This document shows, in pieces, positions 22,743-33,381 of a DNA stretch of 64,000 nt. Positions within the stretch are counted from its first letter, which is position 1; every line of letters starts with the position of its first letter. Source of the stretch: Setomelanomma holmii (taxonomy: Eukaryota; Ascomycota; Dothideomycetes; Pleosporales; Phaeosphaeriaceae); NCBI GenBank assembly GCA_010015745.1, contig ML978204.1, positions 165,237 to 229,236 on the forward strand, read 5' to 3'. The notes beneath the pieces were generated by a model. The model saw only the letters and a list, made by a program, of their open reading frames with translations. It did not search any database and was not told the DNA's origin. A program made the position numbers and the translations under genes.

Positions 22743-23897
22743 ATGAGCACCGGTCATCTTCTCAAACTTCCCAACGAGCTCCTACTGGGCGTCCTAGACT
22801 GCTTCGACCGAAAAGAACGACAGGCAGTACTCTGTCGGCTGTCACTCGTCAATCGTCGGCTGGCCGAAGTTGCGAGAGATGAGCTTTTCGTCTCGCCTTC
22901 GATCAATCCCATGCATGCCAAGGAGATGGTTGCACAATTGGTCAGAAATCCATGTCTCGCGTCTAAGATCAGATGGCTAGAGATCCAGCATAATTGCGCA
23001 GTTGAAGAGCGCGATTCTGGCGGCATTTTAACTGCTGACATGTACCAAAAACGCGTCAAGCCTCTCTCACTTCGTTGTTTGCAGACCCTGCGTATGTATA
23101 GAGTCACCGAAGTCGCGTCTGGATGGGTGCCCTGGCTCGATACTGATGACGCTTTCATATATTCTGCAGTCGTCATCGTCATGGCCCAAGGCTTGAAGCA
23201 ACTATGCCTTTCACGACAATTTGCGGATATGCTGGGGCGTGCGGAGATCACGACTCAACCCGGTGGATCCTTCAGGCCGTACCTGACAAGTCCCATCCTT
23301 TGGGGGCAACGATTTCGCTCCCTGGACAGTCTCATCATAGGCCCTATGGAGCAGGCTAACATGACTAAAATCGAGCCCAACTCCGAGAACTACCTGCGAG
23401 GCCTGCGATATATGGATTTTGGCACCTTCCAGAACGTCTTGCGACTTGAGGTGCCTGGAGAGATACTTGCGATTATCCATCAAACAAAGCGTCCGACCAA
23501 TATAGGCAAAGAGCCGGGTACGAGAAGACTCAATTTCCCATCCGCCATGGAATACCTATGTATTACCGAATGTATATGGAGGTATCTTCGCATTCTCCAT
23601 GAGCTCTCGCATCCGAGGATCCGTCATGAAGGAAATCCTACTGAGACGCGCGTCTCACGCGCATATCCTCACCTGCGTGAGGTTGTGGTAGTGTGGAACC
23701 ATGACGCTGTACCTGAGATGCATAATCTGGCCGACGAGCACGCTGTATATACCTGGCACAGACATTGTCAGACGGCCGTTCGCGAGGGATACAAGTTGCG
23801 TTGGACCGCGCCGAACGGATTGCTTGATGCGTTTGAGGCGAGGCGGCTCAGCAAAAGTATAGAAGTTGCGTTGGATCGTGTCGGACAGATTGTTTGA
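22743..23897 (+). CDS. F-box domain protein, single exon
   Basis: Intact 384-aa ORF from the ATG at 22743 (CCACCATGAGC context). Residues 1-50 form an F-box: 'LLKLPNELLLGVLDCFDRKE', then 'RLSLVNRRLAEVARDELF'. The rest has the irregular Leu/Trp-rich pattern common to fungal F-box proteins ('PCLASKIRWLEIQHNC', 'RGLRYMDFGTFQNVLRLEV', 'AYPHLREVVVVWNHD'), which usually serves in substrate choice for an SCF ubiquitin ligase. The target is unknown. It lies 1.5 kb downstream of a broken F-box gene in the same orientation. Confidence 0.8.
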   Translation: MSTGHLLKLPNELLLGVLDCFDRKERQAVLCRLSLVNRRLAEVARDELFVSPSINPMHAKEMVAQLVRNPCLASKIRWLEIQHNCAVEERDSGGILTADMYQKRVKPLSLRCLQTLRMYRVTEVASGWVPWLDTDDAFIYSAVVIVMAQGLKQLCLSRQFADMLGRAEITTQPGGSFRPYLTSPILWGQRFRSLDSLIIGPMEQANMTKIEPNSENYLRGLRYMDFGTFQNVLRLEVPGEILAIIHQTKRPTNIGKEPGTRRLNFPSAMEYLCITECIWRYLRILHELSHPRIRHEGNPTETRVSRAYPHLREVVVVWNHDAVPEMHNLADEHAVYTWHRHCQTAVREGYKLRWTAPNGLLDAFEARRLSKSIEVALDRVGQIV

Positions 23898-24228
23898 GGT
23901 GTTTGAGGCTCGGAAGCGCCCAAGCAATAATCCCTCATCTGAACCTTCTCCCAGGATGCCAAGCACCGCATCACGAGTTGAGAATTGACATAAGAGTGAG
24001 ACTGTACCTGGAGCTACCGAGATGACTCGCTCAAGCCGGTGTCAAGCCTGTTTGACTTAGCATGCGCTAGCAAGTTCACTCTCACTTTCACTCTCGCTGA
24101 TATAGCGCCACTAGCTATAGATGGTAGCGTGCCCACCCTCGCACATCCACTCAACACAGGTTCCGCAACTCCAGCGCCAACAAGATCAACTCAACCCTCT
24201 TCTCAACTGACGAATTCATTACATCAGC
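23898..24228. other. Intergenic region
   Basis: 331 nt. Contains a pyrimidine-rich run (about 24076-24100, repeated CTCACTTTCACTCTC) upstream of the next gene, plausible as promoter sequence; nothing else. Confidence 0.3.
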
Positions 24229-24978
24229 ATGTCCTCTTTCTTCCAGGCCCCACGCGCTGCCTTGAATGCGCAACCCGCTTTCGCTGGTGCGCCAAACGCT
24301 TCAACAACGTCCGCATGGGTATTTGGCTCTCGTGCACCGGTGACTCCCTCTCCACTTCGACAGGCCTTCTCTTCACCTTCTTTCACTAATGTGACCCCGT
24401 CGTCCTCAGATTTGATGGAGCTGTCTGGCGACAATCTCGATCTGGCCGTCGCGAACTCTTCCCAATCGTTCAGCAACATCAAGGTGATTCGCCTTCATGT
24501 CCAGCTTGACCACATTCCTTTCGCCCTCCTCGACACTATGCTGGAGCAAGTGAAGGCCTCGGGATCGTTGCGCGAAGTTCACTTGTGTATCCAGTCGCAG
24601 TTATGGCCTGCTCTCCAAGACGTGCAGAAAAATGTCGGTCTAGAGCGAGCTCTCACATCTACGGCTCGCAAGTGGGTGAACACGAAGATTCTTTTCAAGT
24701 TTTTCTTCTTTCTTCCGCATGTTCCAGCTGTGCCCGAGCAGGACAATGTGAGGAAGCCTGGCACAGCATCTCACAACTCTGATTATCTCGACTTCAACCT
24801 GTACAAAGAGGTGGATTTTCCAACTGCTATAGCGGGTACTCAAGAAGCGTCGAATGAGCTCTACGATATCTTGGCTTTTGCTGAGGGCCGGTCTTTGGTC
24901 CGTCCTTCGGTCGTTGCAGGTTCTGCAGGCAACGAACGCGGTGTTGACGATGTGATGGGCTTAGGCGAGATGATTTGA
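24229..24978 (+). CDS. Hypothetical protein, 249 aa
   Basis: Single-exon ORF with an ATG at 24229. The first 70 residues are Ala/Ser/Pro-rich and probably disordered ('SSFFQAPRAALNAQP', 'SPLRQAFSSPSF'). The middle looks folded ('NIKVIRLHVQLDHIPFALLD', 'MLEQVKASGSLREVHLCIQS', 'LFKFFFFLPHVPAVPEQD') and the end is acidic/Gly-rich. No known domain recognised. Similar layouts occur in fungal lineage-specific proteins near F-box genes, but that link is weak. Confidence 0.5.
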   Translation: MSSFFQAPRAALNAQPAFAGAPNASTTSAWVFGSRAPVTPSPLRQAFSSPSFTNVTPSSSDLMELSGDNLDLAVANSSQSFSNIKVIRLHVQLDHIPFALLDTMLEQVKASGSLREVHLCIQSQLWPALQDVQKNVGLERALTSTARKWVNTKILFKFFFFLPHVPAVPEQDNVRKPGTASHNSDYLDFNLYKEVDFPTAIAGTQEASNELYDILAFAEGRSLVRPSVVAGSAGNERGVDDVMGLGEMI

Positions 24979-25772
24979 GGGATACTGACAGCGGCCGCAC
25001 AACCACCAGACATGGCAGATTGATGGGTGGTATATCATGCTAACGATACGTAGAGAAGGTCCGGACCTTCCGCTCGATGTCGATGCCGATGGTAATCATA
25101 CTGACAATGGAAGATTTTGAGACGTATTGGTTGACGGAGGGATCTAACAATGGGCATAATTGAAAGGTGGCATACGCAAGCATTGTGGATTCACAGAGGA
25201 TAGGGCTGCTCTGCAACTAATAGTCGATGCAGACTACACCTTGTCACAAGTCTTGGATATCTCCTGCTCTTGTGGCGTTGTGCAAGGATTCCCTTCATCT
25301 GCTTCTTGGCGAGCGTGTTGAAGTTACTGATTCAACCTACCCAGGTCCTTCCAAATGGCACAATTGACAGGTCCACTTCAGAAAGGACGAGCGTCATGCC
25401 ACGACTGAAGGCCTATGCGACACACACCGGTACTTGTCGGCAAAAGATACGTCCTATGATATGTTATTAATTCGATTAGATTGCCATCTTGTATCCGGCA
25501 AACGGGAAGCGATGGTGCCGAGGCCGCAATATGCGAAAGCTTGCATCATTCGCTCCAGCCTCAACATGCTGGCTCACCACATATCAAATGCCCATATCAT
25601 AAAGATGATCTCTCCAGATAAATTGAACACTCTGAAGTCGTCCAGGTTCGCTTCCAAATACCAAAATGCCGTACCCGGTCTTGCAACGAGCCCTTTGGCG
25701 CCCGAATAGTATAAAAGTCAACCGCAAGCACACTTTCGAATAACAGTCTTCACTCCCAATCTCGCCATCACA
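24979..25772. other. Intergenic region
   Basis: About 790 nt; no supported gene or repeat. A TATA-like 'TATAAAAG' lies about 65 nt upstream of the following ATG (around 25709). Confidence 0.4.
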
Positions 25773-26455
25773 ATGCATTTTCCAATCATCGCCCTGGCCC
25801 TTCTCCCCTCCGTGCTCGCCCACGGCCTCATAACGAGCCCACCTGCCCGTCCCTACGGACCAGCACTCCTCGCAAACTGCGGCCCCAAAGTCGAACAAGA
25901 CATCCGCCTGGATAACACGTCGCACGTCGAATCGCGTCCCGAGCTCGCCGCCAAAGACCCAAAGTACAACGCCGCAAAATGCAATCTCTGGCTCTGCACC
26001 GGCCTGCAGTTCGACGACAATAGGAACAACACACAAGTCTGGACCGCCGGACAAGCCGTGCCTGTGAAAGTATGGATCAGAATCCCGCACGAGGGAAGCG
26101 CGAATGTGAGTATCGTGGATACGAAGAGTAATGAGATCGTCGGGAGTATGTTGAAGGTTTGGGATAAGGGGTATGCGCCGGGCAAGACGGAGGCGGATGT
26201 GCCGCTGGATCAGAGGGAGTTCAGTGTCACGGTGCCTGAGGGTTTGGAGGAGAAGTGTGCGGTTGCGGGGGATTGTGTAAGTTTTTTTGCTTGTTAAGAT
26301 GGGACGATGATGGAGCTAATGATGAACAGGTCCTGCAGTGGTGGTGGTATGGAACGGCTGCGAAGCAGACGTATGAGTCTTGTGTGGACTTTAGGATTGT
26401 GAAGAAGGGAGTGCTAGGGCGGAGGTATCCAATGAAGAGATCGTTCCGCGCCTAG
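25773..26455 (+). CDS. Secreted LPMO-like (chitin-binding type-4-like) protein, 2 exons
   Basis: Exons 25773-26276 and 26330-26455 (53-nt intron GTAAGT..CAG) encode 209 aa. The signal peptide 'MHFPIIALALLPSVLA' is followed immediately by His17 ('HGLITSPPARPYGPAL'), the arrangement of copper-dependent lytic polysaccharide monooxygenases, whose N-terminal His forms part of the copper brace. Later parts read 'CGPKVEQDIRLDNTSHVES', 'KCNLWLCTGLQFDDN', 'VKVWIRIPHEGSANVSIVD', 'CVLQWWWYGTAAKQTYESC' and 'VDFRI', as in fungal proteins annotated as chitin-binding/LPMO. A second copper His is plausible at 'PHEG' but not proven. Expected outside the cell, acting on chitin or related glycans. The family assignment to a numbered AA class is uncertain. 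Confidence 0.75.
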
Positions 26456-26869
26456 AGCGTGTGCTTTGGAGTTGTGTGGTAGTGTGGACGAGGCTACTGC
26501 GGGCTACATTCTGTAGGGCTCTTGGAATGTGTATAACGTTGATGTCGTACGACTTTTGGCATAGGTTTCGACCTTTCTTCGCCATGTTTGCCCTTGTTTT
26601 GCAGACAGGATGGACGGGTCTCTTCCGCAAGGCGATGAGAATGCTGGTAACGGAGGCGTAGATGGTTAGACGAATGCACATGACATGTGAGGAGCACGCA
26701 ATGGCGAAATTTGACTGTTGTATCTTTGCGGGGTATATTTACGAGGATAGGAAACGAATGTGGCGTTGTCGCAAAGACCAGCGCGTCGATCAGACGCAGA
26801 GACAGTCGGTAACAGAAAACCAGCAGCAAATGTGCCAATGTAAGCAACGCTCCCGTGTGCTCATTACCA
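26456..26869. other. Intergenic region
   Basis: About 410 nt between convergent genes (LPMO-like and tail-anchored protein). Nothing further seen. Confidence 0.35.
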
Positions 26870-27356
26870 TCAATCATGCCTCTTGTGTCTGTACACAACA
26901 CTCGTGAGTATGGTGCCAAAGATGAACACGCACACAAAGCCCACCATAAAGGTCGTGGCTACCATGTTACAGCAGTGCTTCTCATTCTCCCGACGCTGTC
27001 TGGCCGCCATTTGTACGTCGCATTGTTCACAATGTACGTGTGGCTTGGGGTTGAACACCCCGGCAATGGTCTGCGCAAGCGACTCTTGTGGTGCGTTCGC
27101 TGATATGGGCGCAGGGCTGGCCGACGTGTGATTGTGTTCGTGGGTGTGCGCGTGAAGTTCGACATCGTCGTCTTGTGAGACCGCAGCGTACTAGGTCTTG
27201 TATCAGCGCACTGTGCTTCACAATTTGCTGGAATTTGTCGCAATGGTGACATACCGACGAAGTCGAACCAGACGGTGTGTATTGGTTCACTGGATGGTCG
27301 CCAAAGACGGCATCGTAGGCTGGCGCTGCGTCTTGTGGGATTGTGGGACGTCCCAT
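26870..27356 (-). CDS. Small tail-anchored membrane protein with CxxC/CC motifs, 2 exons
   Basis: Exons 27356-27255 and 27190-26870 (64-nt intron GTATGT..CCTAG) encode 140 aa. The N-terminal half is Pro/His-rich and probably flexible ('PQDAAPAYDAVFG', 'ELHAHTHEHNHTSASP'). Then come 'KPHVHCEQCDVQMAARQRRE', 'EKHCCNM' and a single hydrophobic helix 'VATTFMVGFVCVFIFGTILT' followed by a short basic tail. The Cys pairs beside a membrane helix recall zinc-binding or palmitoylated tail-anchored proteins (LITAF-like in outline), but I see no full match to that family. The intron is supported because it joins two frames that are each coding-like. Confidence 0.6.
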
Positions 27357-28708
27357 TTTCAACTGGTGCTTTGCGATAAGTGTAGGTGTTAGTGTAAGGA
27401 TCACAATGAGATATGTTAGAACCCCAAGAGCCTGATTCCGGTGAACAGCTACGACAGCCCACTGCCTCGTTTCCGCCTGATCATGATACGGCGAGGCAGC
27501 TGGGGCTGTGCTGTCGCGTCACCCGTCAGCAGCCACACTTTCTGTATGGTCAGTTATTGCGCTACTCCATTTGCAAGGAAACAATTGGCCAAGGATTGTG
27601 CGAAGTCCTTGCATTCGTCGCTTGATGGTGGTGTGCAATGAGAAGGGGGGTCCGAGTTCTTCATGCTCCCGTTATGGCTGGTACTTGTGGGATCGATGGC
27701 ACAAACCAGGTGTTCCGCAGGTGGCTGGCATCAACCGTAATGTCCTTGATTGTAGTGTAGACACTACCAAAGATTGTGTTCTTGACAAAGCTTATCTCGT
27801 GGAAAGAACCTTGGAAGATGGCTGTGGGATCGAGGAGTGCTTCGAAAGCTTCGACGATGCCGTGTCGCGACGATCTCGGGAACGCCCCCGCGAGGCTTGC
27901 CGTTGCATGTCTGCCACCCGCATTTGTGGCGTCATGACTTCAACAACACCATCGCAACATCTACAAAATGCTGTCAGAATGAATTGTAATCCCTCCGAAA
28001 CATGGTGCGATCGCGATAACGACGCATTAGATGCCCTCCGCAATAAAGGCCCGGTTCTAAGGTTTGCACAGTATCCTAATGTTTCAACTTCCGGGAAATC
28101 GCGTGGTCGCTGGACTAGGCACAGCCTCTATCTCTGAACAAGTAGTGTGCACCACGGTGCCGTGTTATCCACTGCCCTGTCGCGTGCCGAACGCAAGCTG
28201 GCCACCGACAAACGTTCGTATTCGCCATGGCGCCGGCGTGTCTATCTGCGCGCGACCAAGCAACGACAAGCACTTACTCCGAGGCTTAATCAATCTTGAC
28301 CCTAGTCGGCACAAATGAGCTAAAACACTGCGTCGAATTATGACGGCGCGGTACGACGGTTGGCAAGGCCTACCTCGTGGATACTGCGGGATGAGCATCG
28401 TTATCCAAGACCGTTCGGGAAGGTGCTTCACCAGTGACTTCGTTCCTGCGTGCGTCATATCCCTGCCCTGCCCTATCAACGACTAGCCATGACCGATACC
28501 ATGGGCGACATGCTTCCAAAATATTGTGTACGCGAGGCTTACCACCGAGACTTCTGACTTTGCCTCAACCTCCTTCTGTTCCGGGTTAGGTGCTACATAT
28601 TCTCAGGGTCCGAGTGCGTGCAATGCCGTCATTGTCCAAACATTCAAATACCGCCATGGAGCCGGACTTTTGCTGTAGGGATCTTTCAAACAATCCAATT
28701 CCTTCAGG
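27357..28708. other. Long intergenic region
   Basis: About 1.35 kb without a supported gene. Open frames of up to 209 codons occur (plus strand, 27508-28137), but they begin at a non-ATG codon, have no recognisable motif and look like chance openings in GC-balanced DNA. Confidence 0.35.
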
Positions 28709-30429
28709 ATGAAGTTTCTTTCGACTTTTGGCGCATTGCTATGCGCGACCACAGCCATTGCTGGCAATTCGCCCATGAAGCGTAATGTCTTCAACAAGGC
28801 AAAGCCGGTTCTTGAGCGTCGCGTGGCCAACGAGCCCTTCAGGCATCCCGAGATCCAGAAGCGAGCCACGAGCTTCTTTGCGACGAACAAGACCGAGCCG
28901 TTCTCCGTGAATGGAACCGGCATTCCAGAGGTCGACTTCGACATTGGAGAGTCATACGCCGGCTTGCTGCCAATCTCAGACGACCCAGCAGAGACTCGCA
29001 AGCTCTTCTTCTGGTTCTTCCCTTCAACTCAGGCTGAGACACAAGAGGAAATCGTCATCTGGCTCAATGGTGGACCAGGTTGCTCCTCGTTGTCAGGCTT
29101 ACTTACCGAGAACGGCCCGTTCACATGGGAGGCTGGAACACTGGCCCCGGTTCAGAATCCTTACAGCTGGACCAATTGTAAGTTTTGACAAAACGGAGAC
29201 GCTTCACGGATACTAACATCCGATCAGTAACCAACATGCTTTGGGTCGAGCAGCCAGTTGGCGTCGGTTATTCTCAAGGAGTACCAAACATCACCAACGA
29301 GGTCGAGCTCGGCAACGAGTTCCGCGGCTTCTATAAGAGCTTCGTCGATCTTTTCGGCACCTACAACTGGAAGACGTACATCACTGGCGAATCATACGCC
29401 GGTTTCTACGTTCCCTACATTGCAGACAGCTTCATCAACGCCAACGATGACAAGTACTTCAACCTTGCTGGTATCTCTATCAATGACCCCATCATTGGTG
29501 ACGAGACCGTTCAGCAGCAGGTCGTCATCCTCCCCTACGTTGAGTACTGGCAGAACTTGCTGTACCTGAATGAGTCGTTCATGGAGACCATCCGCGCCCA
29601 TGACAAGGATTGCGGCTACACCGATTACTACAACAAGTACTTCACATTCCCAGCGCCCCAGGGCCCGATCCCGGCTCTGCCCGACCCATTCAATTCGGAC
29701 AACTACACCTGCGATCAGTTCGACAACTTCTATTCTGCCATCTTGCAGGTCAACCCCTGCTTCAACATCTACCACATCACCGAGACCTGCCCGCATCCAT
29801 TCTCTCAGCTCGGCATAGTTAACACAGGCGACTACCAACCTCCTGGTGCCCAGGTCTACTTTAACCGCACCGACGTCCAAAAGGCGCTCCACGCTGTTGT
29901 CGGCACCAACTGGGAACAGTGCACCGACGTCAACGTCTTCGGCAACGGTACCCGCCGTGGCTCCGATCAATCAATCGGTCCTGCCAACGACGGTGTCCTT
30001 CAGCACGTCATTGAGACCACCAACAACACCATCATCGGAAGCGGTGACTTGGACATGTTGCTCAGCACCAACGGCACCCTGATGGCCATTCAGAACATGA
30101 CCTGGAACGGCAAGCAAGGTCTTGACGAGTACCCATCGACTCTGCTCTACGCACCTGACCACCCCGAGTACAACGGTGGTGCGCTTGCTGGCGCCGGTTA
30201 CCAGGGTGTGTGGACCAAGGAGCGTGGTCTGACTTTCTACACTGCTCATCTTGCTGGTCACGAACTTCCTGGATACACCCCAGGTGTCGCGTACCGTATG
30301 TTGGAGATTCTTCTTGGTCGCGTCGAGGATTTCAGCAGCACTGAGAGCTTCACTACGCAGACTGGAAACTACACTGGCAATGGTACCATCTACAAGCGTG
30401 GTGTGATGGAGATGGGAAATTTGTTGTAA
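28709..30429 (+). CDS. Secreted serine carboxypeptidase (peptidase family S10), 2 exons
   Basis: Exons 28709-29177 and 29228-30429 (50-nt intron with TACTAAC branch site) encode 556 aa. Signal peptide 'MKFLSTFGALLCATTAIA'; a propeptide with basic sites ('PMKRN', 'LERR', 'IQKR') follows. The catalytic triad is visible: Ser212 in GESYAGFY, Asp430 in GSGDLDM and His501 in GHELPGYTP. Other S10 marks are 'WLNGGPGCSSLSGLL', 'ENGPFTWEAG' and 'WVEQPVGVGYSQG'. Many N-glycosylation sequons indicate secretion or vacuolar passage. The enzyme removes C-terminal residues from peptides at acid pH. The ORF is intact and of normal length. Confidence 0.93.
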
Positions 30430-31005
30430 ATTATAATGGGAAACGTGCTATGTATGAGTAGCGTGTAAACAATAATGCATGACAATGAGGACAAATGTCT
30501 ATACTACACTTGAGTCTGCCAACACTGGTTACAACATGTGTCATTGCACCTCCTCAGCATACGAGAGAATGCTTCAGAGGTTTTTACTGTTGATAAGGAT
30601 ATATGGTGCGCATGAAGAATGATTAGGCTTACGTGCAATTTCTAGCGAACTTGTCAATTAAAGGTATTGTGGTGTTGAAGAGATAGGCGAGGTGTGAGCG
30701 AGATGTTCAAGCACCATGGTGCACTATATCCACCATTGTACGCACCATCTCTTTAGTCTCCCAAGTTCGTTGTTGCATGATCGTGTCCGTCTTCAAGTCG
30801 CGTTTGCCACGGACCAAAGTTGACTCACCGCCGCAAGGACCCACTGCAAATTTTCGTGCAGCTACCAACCCACATATTCGATAACAAGTCAAGCGGTACG
30901 CATCTAGCCCACTCTGGATCTTGTCGTCGTTCTTGATCTCACGCGATGAGCTGTGCGTGGTGAATATATTGTTTTTGATCCTAAAGTCCTTCATCAAACC
31001 ACAAA
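30430..31005. other. Intergenic region
   Basis: About 575 nt between the carboxypeptidase gene and the tRNA; no supported gene. Confidence 0.35.
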
Positions 31006-31096
31006 TCTCGAATAGTATAGTGGTCAGTATTTCGGCTTGTCAAGGACACCAGTCCAAACAGCGCCGGAGGCCGGGGTTCGATTCCCCGTTCGAGAG
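31006..31096 (+). tRNA. tRNA-Asp (GTC) with a short intron
   Basis: Acceptor arms TCTCGAA (31006-31012) and TTCGAGA (31089-31095) pair fully, with discriminator G96. The D-arm sequence 'TAGTATAGTGGTCAGTA' is that of eukaryotic tRNA-Asp. The anticodon stem is TCGGC (31032-31036) with GCCGG (31063-31067); the anticodon GTC is at 31039-31041. About 20 extra bases (roughly 31043-31062) sit just 3' of the anticodon, the canonical intron place. The T-arm CGGGG-TTCGATT-CCCCG (31072-31088) contains the B box GGTTCGATTCC. It should be transcribed by RNA polymerase III and spliced by the tRNA endonuclease. Confidence 0.9.
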
Positions 31097-31761
31097 TTCC
31101 TGCACGCTTCTTTTTTGCTATTCTATCGCTTGCATGGTGGTGGTTGTTGTCGTGGTGGCAGAGCGCAGGTCGTGCGGCGTATGTGAGATGAATGATCGAC
31201 AACGAGCATCACGACCATTCGATTTTTTGGGACTCGACAATGTAATTTCTGATCGCAATTCGGACCTCTGGACTGCTTTTCAGTCTAATCTGACCATAAA
31301 GGCGGTGGTGTTGCAGTGTTGATGATGGAGGGCGCCCGAGTGCCCTTTGACCCGAGGTTCCCCACGCGACCCCGCCAGCCGCTACGGCAGCACCCCGGAT
31401 AAATGGCCCCGAAACCAGGTCATCAAACGTTTTGATGATCTTGGGAGTATCGTCTTTGCAACTCTGTGATACACTGATATGATTGCCTGGATTGCTTCGG
31501 TCGACATATGACGATGCGAACGTCGATGTCACGTTGCTTTTCGTAGAATGACAGCGAGCGCGTCCGCGTCTGACAAAAGAAACCCCCCATCCTCCCTTCA
31601 TGTACCGCGGGACAACAATTGCGAGCTTCACAACTGCCGAACGTCACGTTGAGGGCACGTTGATCAACTAGCTCAAGATGTGTAAGTTCTTGTCTTGATC
31701 TTAAAGCTTTCGGGGCCACGATTAATGAACAATGAGTCCTTTCTGAGATCACTCAATTAAC
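31097..31761. other. Intergenic region with a perfect 8-bp-arm inverted repeat
   Basis: About 665 nt. Holds a GC-rich patch (about 31325-31410) and the inverted repeat TCATCAAA-CGT-TTTGATGA at 31421-31439, 325 nt upstream of the P450 gene. No supported gene. Confidence 0.35.
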
Positions 31762-33381
31762 ATGGCTCTAGAGACTCTCCTCCAGCTACCAGCTTACGTC
31801 TGGCTCTCCCTTCTCCTCGCCATACCCATCGCCACGCTCCTTCACGATGTTTGGCTATGGCTCCGAATGCCACCAGGCCCCACGCCGCTACCATTCGTTG
31901 GCAATAAACATCAGCTTCCAAAGTCGAAGCCTTGGATCCAATTCCAAGAATGGTCGAAGATATACGGGCCAATCTATACGATTTGGATCGGACGGAAGCC
32001 CACTGTCATCATATCAGACCCGAACATCGCCGTCGACTTGATGGAGAAGCGCAGCACGAAGTACTCTTCCAGACCCCGTATGGTGGCCATGGGTGAGATA
32101 CTTTGGGACGGCGCGAGCATTCTGGTACAACCATACGGCAAGGAATGGAGCATACGGAGGAAGCTCTTGCATCAGGCTCTGACGCCAAAGGCATTGCGAC
32201 TGTACAAGCCTGTGCAGACGGCTGAGGCGTCGCGCTTGTGCTACCAACTCCTCGAGAATCCGGCAAATTGGGAGAAGCTGCTAGAGCGCTTCACCTCAAG
32301 CATTGTGTTCTCGGTCGCGTATGGCCATCGTATCGACTCATTGGACGCGGATGTTATACACCAGCGCTTCAAGTTCATGCACATTTCGGCTTCGCTGAAT
32401 GTACCTGGAAAATACATGGTCGAATCCTTTCCAATTCTGAAGCACGTTCCCGATGTCCTTGCACCTTGGAAAGCTGAGATCAAAGCCAAGGGCAGAGAAG
32501 AGGCGGCTGCCAACATGGCGCTTGTCGACGTGGTTCGCAATGACATGGCACGAGCGAAAACTCGAGGCGACGATATCCCTGATTCGCTGTGCAAGCTTCT
32601 TTTGGAAATGAAGGAGACGGAACACATACCGCTTTCGGACCGCGACTTCTCGTACATACCTGCTTCGCTCTTTGGTGCAGGATCAGACACGACCGCGTCA
32701 ACACTGTGTACAGCATTCCTGGCGCTGGTCACGCATCCAGGGACGCTCAAGGCCGCTCATCAAGAGCTAGACGCCATCATCGGACCTTCGCGTTCGCCAG
32801 TATTCGACGATGAGAAAGACTTGCCATACATTCGCGCACTCGTGAAGGAAGTGCTTCGCTGGCGTCCCGTCGCCGTTCTAGGAGGAACACCACATGCCTC
32901 GACTGAAGACGACCGCTACGAGGGCTATCACATTCCAGCTGGTACAACAGTCCTTGGCAACTCCTGGGCCATCAATCTGAACGAAGAGTACTACCCAAAT
33001 CCACATCACTTTGATCCCACCCGTTTCCTCGACACAGCACTAGCCGAGAAAGCAAAAACACCAACCGCATTAACAGGCAGAGCTCATCCAGCCAAAGGCG
33101 GACATTCTTCGTTTGGCTGGGGACGACGAATTTGTCCTGGGGCTGGTCTCGCTGAGAATAGTTTGTTCATTGCGCTTGCCAAGATTCTGTGGGCGTTGGA
33201 TATTTCGCCGGTTAAAGGCGTGAGGTATGATACATTTGCATATACTGAGGGCTTCAACATCCGGCCGCAGAAGTTTGTGTGTGAGATTCGCGTCAGGAGC
33301 GAGGCGCATCAACGTGTTCTGGAGGCTGATTTGAAGGATGCTGAGAGCGTGCTTGAGAGGTTTACTCCGTTTGGGGAGTAG
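31762..33381 (+). CDS. Cytochrome P450 monooxygenase, intronless
   Basis: Intact 539-aa ORF from the ATG at 31762. The N-terminal membrane anchor ('VWLSLLLAIPIATLLHDVWL') is followed by the proline hinge 'MPPGPTPLPFVGN'. The I-helix oxygen-activation motif is 'FGAGSDTTAS', the ExxR pair is Glu363/Arg366 in KEVLR, and 'PNPHHFDPTRFL' is the PERF-type region. The heme loop is FGWGRRICPGAGLA with thiolate Cys458. Expected in the ER membrane with a CPR partner. The C-helix and overall layout are those of fungal E-class group I P450s of secondary or xenobiotic metabolism. The substrate is unknown and no biosynthetic core gene is adjacent. Confidence 0.93.
   Translation: MALETLLQLPAYVWLSLLLAIPIATLLHDVWLWLRMPPGPTPLPFVGNKHQLPKSKPWIQFQEWSKIYGPIYTIWIGRKPTVIISDPNIAVDLMEKRSTKYSSRPRMVAMGEILWDGASILVQPYGKEWSIRRKLLHQALTPKALRLYKPVQTAEASRLCYQLLENPANWEKLLERFTSSIVFSVAYGHRIDSLDADVIHQRFKFMHISASLNVPGKYMVESFPILKHVPDVLAPWKAEIKAKGREEAAANMALVDVVRNDMARAKTRGDDIPDSLCKLLLEMKETEHIPLSDRDFSYIPASLFGAGSDTTASTLCTAFLALVTHPGTLKAAHQELDAIIGPSRSPVFDDEKDLPYIRALVKEVLRWRPVAVLGGTPHASTEDDRYEGYHIPAGTTVLGNSWAINLNEEYYPNPHHFDPTRFLDTALAEKAKTPTALTGRAHPAKGGHSSFGWGRRICPGAGLAENSLFIALAKILWALDISPVKGVRYDTFAYTEGFNIRPQKFVCEIRVRSEAHQRVLEADLKDAESVLERFTPFGE

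Noticed and set aside
27508..28137. 209-codon plus-strand open frame
   Set aside because: Non-ATG start, composition rich in Cys/Arg without pattern, and no homologous motif; judged a chance opening.
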